Shown here one piece after another: positions 43,631-53,729 of a DNA stretch of 64,000 nucleotides. The notes below the pieces were generated by a model, which saw nothing but the letters and a program-made list of their open reading frames with translations, was not told where the DNA came from and made no database searches. Within the stretch, counting starts at the first letter, position 1. The number at the start of each line of letters is the position of its first letter. The translations under genes and the position numbers were made by a program. This stretch comes from Monodelphis domestica (lineage: Eukaryota > Chordata > Mammalia > Didelphimorphia > Didelphidae), in NCBI RefSeq assembly GCF_027887165.1, contig NC_077227.1:81981430-82045429 (forward strand). The letters run 5' to 3'.

Positions 43631-44320
43631 CTTATTCAATGCCTAGGGCATATTCTTTCTCATCCTCTCAATGATGAAAAATTTCTGTATTTTGAGGGAG
43701 AAAATAATTTTTGGAAGTAGCTAAGTATCATTCTAAATTGACCCACTGAGTTGGGGAATACCTTTGGAGTATGTCTATGTCAAAAATAATGTATATTATC
43801 TTTGAAGGCAATTTCCAGATCGGAATATTTTTTAAATCCTTATCTTCCATCTTAGAATCAATACTGTGTATTGGTTCTAAGGCAGAATAATAGTAGGGGC
43901 TAGGCAATGAGGGTTAAGTGGCTTGCCTGGGGCCACACAGCTAGGAAGTGTCTGAGGTCAAATTTGAACCTGGGACCCATCATCTCTGGACCTGATTCTC
44001 AATCCACTGAGTCATCTAGCTATGCCCCCAGATAGTAATATTTTTTAAAATGTATCATTACTTTAGTCAAAGCTAAAACATTTTGTATCACATCTTAATG
44101 TGTAGATTAATCAGGAGAAATTATCTTCAAAGATAATTCATAAGATAAAGAACCCAATACCTCATTTTTGACATAGACATACTCCAGAGGTATTCCCCAA
44201 ACCAATGAGCCAATTTAGAATGATTCTTGGCTACTTCCAAAAATTATTTTCTCCCTCAAAATATGGAAATTTTTCAACATTGAGAGGATGAGAAAGAATG
44301 TGTCCTAGACATTGAATAAG
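43631..44320. repeat. Large imperfect inverted repeat (arms about 190-210 bp) with a SINE in the loop
   Basis: The left arm (43631-43816) and the reverse complement of the right arm (44113-44320) align almost throughout. Shared blocks: CTTATTCAATG, CATTCTTTCTCATCCTCTCA (one mismatch), TTTTGAGGGAGAAAATAATT, TTTTTGGAAGTAGC, ATCATTCTAAATTG, GGGGAATACCT, GGAGTATGTCTATGTCAAAA, ATTATCTTTGAAG. Identity looks close to 90 %, with one indel of about 24 nt. The loop is about 296 nt, mostly the SINE at 43836-44027. Without it the loop would be about 80 nt. Confidence 0.92.
43836..44027 (-). mobile_element. WSINE1/WALLSI-type SINE inside the inverted-repeat loop
   Basis: Reverse-complement family blocks (ATACTGTGTATTGGTTCT, GGGTTAAGTGGCTTGCC, CACACAGCTAGGAAGTGTCT). 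Flanked by CCAGATCGGAATATTTTTT and CCAGATAGTAATATTTTTT, a long duplication with two mismatches. Confidence 0.9.
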
Positions 44321-44425
44321 ATGACCTGGGAGAAGTTCCGGTGAGATCCCATTGGGTCAGCTTTCATAGCTCTTCTGCATTCTATAAATTGCAATTAATA
44401 ATTCTCTCTGAAAAGTATATTTCCA

Positions 44426-44630
44426 GGGGGCAGCTGGGTGGCTCAGTGGATTGAGAGTCAGGCCTAGAAATGGGAGGTCCTAGGTTCAAATCTGGCCTCA
44501 GACACTTCCTAGCTGTGCGATCCTGGGCAAGTCACTTAACCCCCACTGCCTAGCCTTTACCACTCTTCTGCCTTGGAGCCAATACACAGTATTGATTTTG
44601 AGATGGAAGGTGAAGGTTTTAAAAAAAAAA
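44426..44630 (+). mobile_element. WSINE1/WALLSI-type SINE with perfect target-site duplication
   Basis: Near-consensus copy flanked by a perfect 16-bp GAAAAGTATATTTCCA (44410-44425 and 44631-44646), with an A10 tail. It sits 106 bp from the right arm of the inverted repeat and runs opposite to the SINE in its loop. Confidence 0.95.
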
Positions 44631-45334
44631 GAAAAGTATATTTCCACGTTCTATCCAATAGCTACAATTTTTGCTGCTATGGACATCATGGATTGTGATA
44701 AAAAAGTTATTGTTTTTTGACAAAGTTTGGATATGATAAAATTTTGTTTCCTTTCTAATACTTGAAAAGAAGATTTTATCTGTATGTAGGCTAGTAACTG
44801 GAGAAGTCAATGTTCATAAACAGATTTACCCAGTATTTCCCTCAGTTAGAGTATAAAGTCCCTCATGCCAGGGGTCAAGTCTTTTTATGTTTAATATTGC
44901 ATAGAACAAGGAAGAATATCTTATATGGTTTAGCAAATATTGATTATTGAAAGGAAGGAAAATGAATAGAAGTGAGGAAAATATAAAATTGTGTGAAATG
45001 ATAGGTCCAAATTAAACTGTAAAGAATCTCAGTATATACAAAAGAAGGAAGAGAGAACAGGTAAGGAAAAAGGGAGGAGACAATTGGGTTAGAACATAAC
45101 TTTTAGTCTTTGCCAAATTTTGATTTATAGTCTGTTCTGGGGGACATTATGAAGTGCTCTCTTTCTATTCCAAATCTTACAAAATACTCAATATTTTCTA
45201 CAGTTGAACTCCTGTGAAAGTTGGCAAATAAATGACTTGGAAACTTCCTCTAAGAAAAATAAAATGAAGGGTTCTTAAGTCTCTCTAACAGAGCAGAATA
45301 TCAAAGTTAGGTCCCAGCTATGGAGGATGATGAG

Positions 45335-45700
45335 TTTAGCTGAATTATTTTATTATTTTAATTTTTTAATTTTAATCACAAATTTCTACATTTTCCCAAA
45401 GTTATATGACCCATATTGTCTCCCTCATTTCTTTCCTCCCCCTCCTGGAGCTGACAAGCAATTCAATCTGATTTGTACATGTATTACCACACAAAACACA
45501 TTTCCATATTATTCATTTTTGTAAGCAAATAATTTTGGAGAACCCAAACCCCAAAACATATACCCAAATCAACAAGTGATAAATTACATGTTTTCATCTG
45601 TATTTTTACTCCAACATTTTTCTCTGGAGGTGGATTAGCAGAATTTTTGTATTTAGAGATAGGTGTTAAAACATTAAACATCAAGAGAAAGAGAAAAAGA
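45335..45700 (-). mobile_element. Marsupial L1-type 3' UTR fragment
   Basis: The T-rich left end is the complement of a poly-A tail. It is followed by CTTTCCTCCCCCTCCTGGAG, GTACATGTATTACCACACAA and CATTTTTCTCTGGAGGTG, the reverse complement of the 3' UTR pattern also visible at 47430-47650. Confidence 0.6.
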
Positions 45701-46739
45701 ATCTCCTGTTTATGTGGTAATTTTTACCTTGTAAGCATTTGGTAGAATTAGGAAGGGTAGAAAATAAGGAGAATTAATGAGATTTAAAATAGTGGAATAA
45801 TTGAGAGAAGAAATTCATGACACATAAATCAAGACCAGAGACAAATCAATTTCAATTAGGACTAAAACAATGAACTCAAAAGGTAAAACTAAGCAAATAA
45901 TCAAATTTGTAAATGGGGTAATAATTTTGAAGCTGAGACTAAGTAATGGTTTAATAAAAAGTGATCTTAAGAGGAACCTTTCAAAGTGAATATTTGAAGG
46001 TTTCTGGGTTCAATCTTGGAAAATAAGAATGTCAGAAGGAAAGAGGGAAGGAAGGCAGAAATTGTTTTTGTTAATAACTTGGAGGAATCCAATAGAATGG
46101 GCCTCAAAAAGGAGGAGGCAAGGGAGGATAGTATCATGTGGAAACCCTTGAAGAACTGTCAGCTCAAAGGTAATGATGAAGATTCAGGTGGACAGACGGG
46201 CAGTGAATCCTGTTTGAAGAGACATTAGCAATAGTAAGGTTAAAAGGAAAGATTAGTATAAACCAGGACTAGATCAGATCTAAAGAAGCAGCAAAAGAAG
46301 AAAGGAAATGTAGCTAAAGGGTTCCTAAAGCCTCAGAGGGAAATGGAAGAAGTAAGAGATAAGAAATGGAAACCCAGGATACTATAGGAGCCCAGGAGAC
46401 TATAAATGAAGTAGAAGCTTTATGAAACACCACTGGTGTCCTTGGGAAAGGAGAGATTTTTTTTTTAAACTTGGAGGGGATGTAACACAAAATTAGATTA
46501 ATAATTTTAGATTTTAAAATTAAGGATTGGAAATTTTTTAAAGAAATGTTACAATTGAGTGATCAAAATTCTGAGGACCTTGATTCTACAGTTCCTTGTT
46601 ACTTTTTTCAAATTCATTGTAGTTCATCAATTTTACAAATATAAGGAGCTAAGATAATGAGGGAAACTACATCTTGCTAAAAATCTATCAACAATGAAAT
46701 TATTTAAGAAATTTATAGTGAGTTTTTCTGATAAAGGCT

Positions 46740-47705
46740 TAATTCCTTAAATATATGGGGATCTAAGTCAAATTCATAAAAAATAAGAGCCATTCCCCAA
46801 TTCATAAATGGTCAAATGATATGAACAGACAATATTCAGAAGAAGAAATCAAGTTATGTGTAGTCATATGAAAAAATGTTCTAAATCATTATTGATTCAA
46901 GAAATGGGAATTAAAACAACTCTGAGGTACCACCTCAGAACTATCAGAACTGATATGCTGGAGGGGATGAGAGAAAATAGGGACACTAATGAATTGGTGG
47001 TGGAGTTGTGGACTGGTCCAACCATTCTGAAGAACAATTTGGACCTATGTCCAATGGGCTATAAAATTATGCAAACCCTTTGACCTAACACCACAAGGTC
47101 TATTCCTCCAAAAAGATTAAAGAAAAGGGAAAAGGATCTTTTTGAACAAAATATCTATAGTAGTTCTTTTTGTGGTGCTAAATAATTGGAAATAGAGGGG
47201 ATTCTCATTAAATGAGAAATGACTGAACAAACTGTGTTGTATAATTGTGATGGCATATTATCATGCAATAAGCAATGACAAGGAGGATGATTTCAGAAAG
47301 AATATGGGAAGATCTATATGATCTGATGCAAAATGAAGTAAGTAGAACCAGGAGATCATTGGACCCAGAAATAGCAATATTATAGTGATGATCAACTGTG
47401 AAAGACTTAGCTACTCTGATCAATAAAACGATCCAAGAAATTTCAAAAGATTCATGATGAAAAAATGATGTCTACCTCCAGAGAGTGAACTTATGAGTTC
47501 TAGGTGCAAATCTAAGTATAATTTCCCTACTTTCTCAATTTTTCCTTGCTTTTTTTGCAATATGGATAATCATGGAAATATATTTTACATGATTTCACAT
47601 GTATAATTGACATATTGCTTACCTTTTCAGTGGGTGGAGATGGGAGGGAGGCAGAGAATTTGGAACTCAAAATTTAGAAAAGAATGTTAAAAAAAACAAT
47701 AAAAA
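46740..47705 (+). mobile_element. Old L1, ORF2 3' region and 3' UTR
   Basis: Motifs match the end of L1: AATGGTCAAATGATATGAAC, ATGAAAAAATGTTCTAAATC, GAATTAAAACAACTCTGAGG TACCACCTCA, GGAAATAGAGGGGATTCTC, then a 3' UTR with GGGTGGAGATGGGAGGGAGG and AATTTGGAACTCAAAATTTA. It ends in AATAAAAAAG. It is more diverged than the copy at 29067. Confidence 0.8.
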
Positions 47706-49659
47706 AGACCAAATGTAAAGTGTTTCACCTTTTGGATTTGGATTATTTTTTTTTTATTTAAAGGGGGTTAGAAACAAATAGTTTAGAGGGAAAATTCGTG
47801 AAGGTAGATGATAAAAAAGTATGTGGAGAGAAATAATTCTGGGAGGACTTAAGGAGAAAACATCCTCTGGGGGAAAAATAGCAAACAAACAAAAAATCTT
47901 CTTGAAGGCAAAAATGACCAAAGTATCTTGTTTTAAGGCAGAAAATTTACATATGACTATTATGAGGACTTTAAAGTTGCTAGCTGGGACACCTTGATAA
48001 CTTTTAGCGACTTTGGGAGAATTGTATACTGCCTTTTTATTGTGTGCATGACAGAAAGTAAATTTTCTTTTCTAGACTTAAGGTAGACTTTGCTGTGGAA
48101 TAAGAATCAGTCAAATAGAAGAAGCAGAGTGGGGACAAGAGAAGCAGAGAAGGTAGAAGAACCCAGAAAAGTAGAGGAAGAATACAGAAGCATAGACTAC
48201 TCCCTCATGCATGAAGAGAGCCAGAACCAGTTAAGTCCACCTGGGCAGATGACTCATAAACATGCTGCCAAGCTGAGAATGAGAGCTGAGAAAATTGCTT
48301 AGAACTTTCCTTGTCTTCCGTTGAGCTGCTTGGAGGAAGACAGATCGTGACTGGGAGCTACTGATTAGAGGAATAGTTTTGCTGCTGGTGCAGATTGGAG
48401 GAAGAGGAAATTTTTGCTGTTAACAGGGGAAAGGAAATGCTGGTCTGGCTTGCCCTGCACTACCACCTATCTCTTGAGAAGAGCAAAACCCCTCAGAGGT
48501 TTGCCAGCCTTGCCACCTGTGACTTAAGAGGAGGAAATCCCTCAGAGTACAGCCAAGAGAAAAGGCATAAATAGCTTTGCAGATCCAAGACATAGGGGAA
48601 CTAGAAAAGAGCATAATACTTTTTCTTAGATCCCAGTTAAGAAGTGGTCCAAATACAGCAGTCAAAAGTGGCACCCCGAGTAGAAAGCCTTGTCCTATTC
48701 TTTAAAGACATCAAGGTCCTCAAAACCAGTGTTTCAGTCATGAGTCACCCTGGGCAAAAGGGCAATCCCTACTCACGTGTCTCTTTGCTAAGTTTCTGTA
48801 TAATTTATGTCCACCCTCCCTACATATATTGAGTGCATTAATGGGAAAAGTATGACCTATGTTTGTGAATTGACTGTTATGATCATTTTTGCTTCAGAAA
48901 TTTCATTCAGAAATGTTTGATAATTAAGAATTAATGATATAATGAAGGTTAATTTGTTTAAATGGGAAGAAAATTAATTGGGGTTCAGGAGCTTCAGTTG
49001 TGAGTTGTGGATGAATAGCTCCCTAACACCAGGGATCCTGAGATTGAATTATAGTGATGATTGGGTAGCCTCCCCTATCTTCCATTGTGACTCTAGGTTG
49101 GGTGAGCAAGCTATCTCAGAGAAAAAGAAGAGAGGAGAGTTGATGATAGGGTGACATGTCCATGGGCCACATTGATTCTATACAAGTCATGGATTGAACC
49201 CCCAGCACTGTAAAACTCTATTATTAGATCATGCATAGTCAGTCACAAATTCAATAGTGAAAGCAAAAATGTAAGTACTAAGAAGGAATAAAACAGAATC
49301 ATTCTCTGCTGCCATATGCAAAATGGCTACAACCCTCTGTAGAATCAAGGGGGACTGTAATCTAATCTGTTCCCTATCTATGGAATCCACCCCCAACTGT
49401 AGAAGAGATACATAGCCAGAAAACTCATGATCCAGTGTAAAAGTCTGAGATTGAATGCTATCTATCAAAAAGAGTTCCATTGGTGTCTTTTGGGAAAGGC
49501 TAGAAGACTGAAGTTTCTTGCTCAACTGCTGCAGTTGTTAGAATTCTGCCAGGGCATGATTAGGTAGCAGAAGTACAATTCTATATGCTTCCCCTTATGT
49601 CTTCCAACTCTGATCTACTCTGTTTTTTAACTGCTATTTCTTCTCCAGTTGGCTTCCTT

Positions 49660-50008
49660 TCATTTCTTCTCTTCTCTTCTCTTCTCTTCTCTTCTCTTCT
49701 CTTCTCTTCTCTTCTCTTCTCTTCTCTTCTCTTCTCTTCTCTTCTCTTCTCTTCTCTTCTCTTCTCTTCTCTTCTCTTCTCTTCTCTTCTCTTCTTTCTA
49801 TTTTCCTTTCCTTTCCTTTCCTTTCCTTTCCTTTCCTTTCCTTTCCTTTCCTTTCCTTTCCTTTCCTTTCCTTTCCTTTCCTTTCCTTTCCTTTCCTTTC
49901 CTTTCCTTTCCTTTCCTTTCCTTTCCTTTCCTTTCCTTTCCTTTCCTTTCCTTTCCTTTCCTTTCCTTTCCTTTCCTTTCCTTTCCTTTCCTTTTCTTTT
50001 CTTTTCTT
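49660..50008 (+). repeat. Back-to-back (CTTCT)n and (CTTTC)n pentanucleotide tracts
   Basis: 49663-49795 is about 26 units of CTTCT. A short TTCTATTTTC junction follows, then 49806-50002 is about 40 units of CTTTC, and the end decays to CTTTT. The LGI1 sense strand is pure purine here. It produces long false Ser/Leu/Phe and Lys/Glu/Arg ORFs. Confidence 0.98.
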
Positions 50009-50026
50009 TAGCATGTGCTGCCTGAT

Positions 50027-50150
50027 ATGGGCAGCTAGGTGGTATAGTGGCTAAAATGCCAGCCCTGAAGTCAGGAAAACATCTTTCCTGAGTTCAAATC
50101 TGGCCTTAGACACTTACTAGCTGTATGACTTACTAGCTGTCTGATATATT
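50027..50150 (+). mobile_element. Mar1/MIR-type SINE head fragment
   Basis: GGGCAGCTAGGTGGTATAGT head and AGTTCAAATCTGGCCTTAGA B-box region. The sequence TTACTAGCTGT occurs twice within 20 nt. The copy is cut off after that. Confidence 0.75.
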
Positions 50151-50389
50151 AATTCCAATTTCCAGTCATAAAGGGCAGTAAGATTCCAACATCTTGGAAT
50201 TTTCTCCTACAAGGAAACTCCTTTGCCTTCTCATTATGGACATCTGACGTCAAAGTAGAGAGGTCACATATTACATTAAAAAAAAAAAAACAACTCTTAC
50301 CTTTTTACATTGTTAAAAATAGTCATTAGAATGAATATATAGAGTTGGGAAATTCCTAAGGGAAGAACTGTTGATAAACATTTAAAAAA

Positions 50390-50569
50390 TATCTTACCTC
50401 CTGCCTTAAAATAGATATTAAGGCAAAAGAGCAGTAAAGGCTAAGCAATTGGAGTTAAGTGACATGCCTGGGGTCACTGCACAGATAGGAAGTATCTGAA
50501 GTCAAATCTGAACCTAGACCCTCACAACTCCAGAGTTGGTGTTCTATCCATTGTTACCTAGCTGCCCCA
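50390..50569 (-). mobile_element. WSINE1/WALLSI-type SINE
   Basis: Reverse-complement blocks TATCTTACCTCCTGCCTTAA, GAGTTAAGTGACATGCCTGG and TTACCTAGCTGCCCC. ATAAACATTT flanks both ends and may be the target-site duplication. Confidence 0.8.
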
Positions 50570-50879
50570 ATAAACATTTTTTCAGGGTTCTTCCTGACTG
50601 CTCAGGCAGTTGTGGCCCCTCCATATTTGATGACTTACAAAACAAAACAAAAACCTACTGGTCATTGTGGCCAATCATACATGCTCCCTGATTGAAGAAC
50701 TCAAACTGATTTATACTCCAGCTAATTCAACAACATCAAAATAGATTTTGTGGCTTTTTTCCTTCCCTACCCCCACTTCTGTGTCCTCAAGAATTTTCCA
50801 TTCTTTCCCCTCATCTAAATATTTAAATTCCTATTAGTTTGTACTGCATCATAATGGTACCCACAAATTGTCCCACCAT

Positions 50880-51215
50880 TCTTTGCTCTGGTCAGTCACA
50901 TCTGGAACGCTGTGTTCAGTTGTCACATTTTAGGAGAAATATCGACAAGTTGGAATATTACCAGGGTGGTGAAGACATTTCAAGCCTTACTTTTTATGAA
51001 TTGGTTGAAGGAAGTAGGAATGTTTAGCCTGGAATAAAGAAGACTCAGGAGAGAAAGAAATGATTGTTGTCTTTTAAGTATTTGAAGGGCTATCATGGAA
51101 GATGGAGTAGATTTGTTCTACTTGGTCCCAGAAAGCAGAACTAAGAGCAATGGATGGTAGATATAGAGAAGTAGATTTCAATTCTGTAGAAGGAAGAACT
51201 TTCTAATAATTATAA
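50880..51215 (+). mobile_element. CR1/L3-type LINE remnant
   Basis: Motifs: GGAACGCTGTGTTCAGTTGT, CGACAAGTTGGAATATTACC, TTTAAGTATTTGAAGGGCTA, GTTCTACTTGGTCCCAGAAA. The copy breaks off where the SINE begins. Confidence 0.65.
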
Positions 51216-51221
51216 TGGGGG

Positions 51222-51470
51222 ACAGATAAATGGTAGTGGATAGAGCCCTGGACCTGGAGTCAGGAAGACTCATTCATCTTCATGGCCTCAGAAACTTATT
51301 AGCTGTGTGACCCTAGACTTAACTTAACCCTGTTTGCTTCTGTTTCCTCATCTGTAGTATGAGCTAGAGAAGGAAATGGCATAACCACTCTAGTATCTTT
51401 GCCATGAAAACCCCGAATGAGGTCATAAAGAGGCAGATATGTCTGAAACAACTGAACTATAGCAAACAGT
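51222..51470 (+). mobile_element. Mar1-type SINE with RTE-like tail
   Basis: Head GATAGAGCCCTGGACCTGGA, middle TTTCCTCATCTGTAGTATGA, tail GAGAAGGAAATGGCATAACC and CAGATATGTCTGAAACAACT. Confidence 0.85.
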
Positions 51471-51689
51471 GAAATAGTTGTTATCCTTGTGGTGTAGTGA
51501 ATTCATGAAATCAAGTTTTTCTAAGAGAGAATCTAATAGTAGAACTGTAGAAATATTACTGAATCTTGCCTTTACTGTTTGATTTTAGTATAAATTCTGA
51601 AACCTCTGTAGAGGCACCTTGAAGCCATGGCAAATATCTCTATGCAATTGTTTGTTCATAGAAAGTAGAAGAGATGGAAGGTGATCATC

Positions 51690-53090
51690 CATTCAAGTTC
51701 ATAACTAAACAGGAATCTCCTAACCTACATGATTAGTGATCATCCAGTCTTTACTTAAAGACCTCTTAAAGAGGAACCCACTACACTGTGAGGCACATAT
51801 TCCACTGTTAGATATAATTATTAGGAACCCTAAATTTGTCTCTTTGTGATTTCTACCTGCATCTGACTTCCACAGACAAAGAGAACAAATTTAGGAATTT
51901 ACCCCTCTTATAGCCCTTCTACTACTCAAAGATAGTTAAAACATCACCAAAGTCTTCTCTAGGCTAAATATTCATAGTTCTTTCAACTATTTCCCATATG
52001 GTATAAGATAAAATCCCTTCTCCATTCTAATTTTCCTCCTTAGAATATTGTTTAATGTGTCAGAGTTCTTCCTAAAATGTGGTGTCCCTAAGTGAACACA
52101 GTGGTCTGATTAGGGGAGAGTATATAAGATCTATCATATCTCTAGTCTTGGATGCTATAGACCTCCTAAAATTAATCCAGGAGAGCTCTGATCATCTAGT
52201 CTACATCTTATCATTTTTCTAGTAGAATAGCATGAGCGTCTTTGTCAAATATACTGATAGGACATCCCTTGATCCACTAATCTAGTAGTCCAGTCAAAAA
52301 AGGAAATGTAGTTATTCTGGCATGACTTCTTTTAATGGAAACCATGTAGTGACTATTTCGGTTTCTAAATGTTCTCTGATCATTCCTTTAGTAATTAAAT
52401 CCTAGGCTTGTTCCAGGGATCAAAGTCAAGGTCACTGGCCTGTAATTTGTAGACTATTCTCTTCTCTTCTTTGAAAATCAGGGGAATGTTTGCCTGTTTC
52501 CAGCATTATGCCACTTTCTTTCCCCAATGAATGTGATGTAGTGGAAAGAATATTGAATTTGGAGTATAGATAACCTGGGTTTGAATTCCAATCTTGCCAC
52601 TTACTATCTTTTTGACCTTGGGCAAGATACTTGACACTCCTTGTATTGATGTCAAGTTTCCATATCTGTAAAATAAGATGATTACAATAGACAACCTATG
52701 AAGTCCATTCCAGTTCTCAATCTGTGTTTTTTTTTAATTCTATTCTGCATGGATCTTTACAAAGATCATTGTTAGTGGTTCAGCTATCCCTCTGCCAAAG
52801 TCTGTCAGTAGCCAAGGATGTGGTCTATCTAGTCCTGGTTATGAACTCATCAAGTGCAGTTTGATGCTGTCTTATCTCCTTATTGTTTTGGATATCAACA
52901 CTCCATGAGATATTTTTGTTCTGTTCTTTCCAGGTCAAAGACCATTCTTCTTCACAGAGAAAACAGATATAAAATAATAACTGAGCAGTTCTTCCCTTTT
53001 CTCTATCCTCTTTTGGTACTATCTCATTTGTCTCAAGCAGAGACCAGCCCTTCCTTTGTTCTTTCTCTTTCCTCCAATATAGCTACAGAA
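51690..53090 (-). mobile_element. CR1/L3-type LINE remnant, longer copy, split by a MIR-like SINE
   Basis: The antisense runs from CCAGTCTTTACTTAAAGACC through CTTCTCTAGGCTAAATATTC, TTCCTAAAATGTGGTGTCCC and GAACACAGTGGTCTGATTAG. It then continues into more 5' RT-region sequence: GTCAAAAAAGGAAATGTAG, TCAAGGTCACTGGCCTGTAA, CTGAGCAGTTCTTCCCTTTT. A plus-strand MIR-like SINE lies inside at 52530-52725. It is old, with no open frame. Confidence 0.65.
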
Positions 53091-53135
53091 TATATATATA
53101 TATATATATGTGCATATATAAATATATATAATTAT
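53089..53135 (+). repeat. (TA)n-rich microsatellite
   Basis: A TATATATA run with GTGCATATATAAATATATATA degeneration, at the end of the CR1/L3 remnant. Confidence 0.9.
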
Positions 53136-53729
53136 TATTATCATTAGCTTTCCTCTCCAAACTCAACTAGTTCTGATGGGAAAGAAAAATAGAAGGTGTC
53201 TAAAAAGATGTGGCTGTACAGGGAACTCACCAGCCATTTCAGATTTTGAGAAATTTAAGTGCAGATTATAGAACCAAGGGCAGATAAAGAGGATAGAGAA
53301 GAGTAGTACAGTCCATAAGAATATCATTAATAGTGCTAAAGATCACAATGGATATAGAAATCCATAGACCAATGAAAAATACAAAACTATTCTCAATCCT
53401 GTGTGGTCCACTTCTGTGTCAGCAGAGACAGAGTTAGAAAAGTGGAAGAAAATGGGATATAGAATGCTGAGAATCACACATTTTTAGACAATCTTTAAAT
53501 GTTAACTTAGTTATTGGTATCCTTTATAAGAAATCTTTCCAATGCCTAACATGCATGGCTAGCTCGACATCTTCATTCAAAACAAAATCAGAAGACAAAA
53601 AGAAGATGCAGGTGAGTAGGTTCTTCTTGAAAAGCCAAATAGAGATTTTTTGAAAATTAGATTTTAAAAAACAACAGGAAACTATTTCATAGACTCATTT
53701 GGTTATCTTGTAGTCAAGTGTTCAGAATA

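Noticed and set aside
47760-49200. Stretch that looks a little like a retroviral LTR and leader (TGGCACCCC-like block near 48670)
   Set aside because: No paired LTR, no recognisable retroviral coding region and no clear borders. The resemblance is too weak to call an element.
49229-49525. 98-codon minus-strand ORF (MSKKLQSSSLSQKTPMELF...)
   Set aside because: I recognise no domain, splice context or homolog. It is of a length that occurs by chance in AT-rich DNA. A protein search would decide.
49585-50025. Long Ser/Leu/Phe and Lys/Glu/Arg ORFs
   Set aside because: They are reading frames of the (CTTCT)n and (CTTTC)n tracts.
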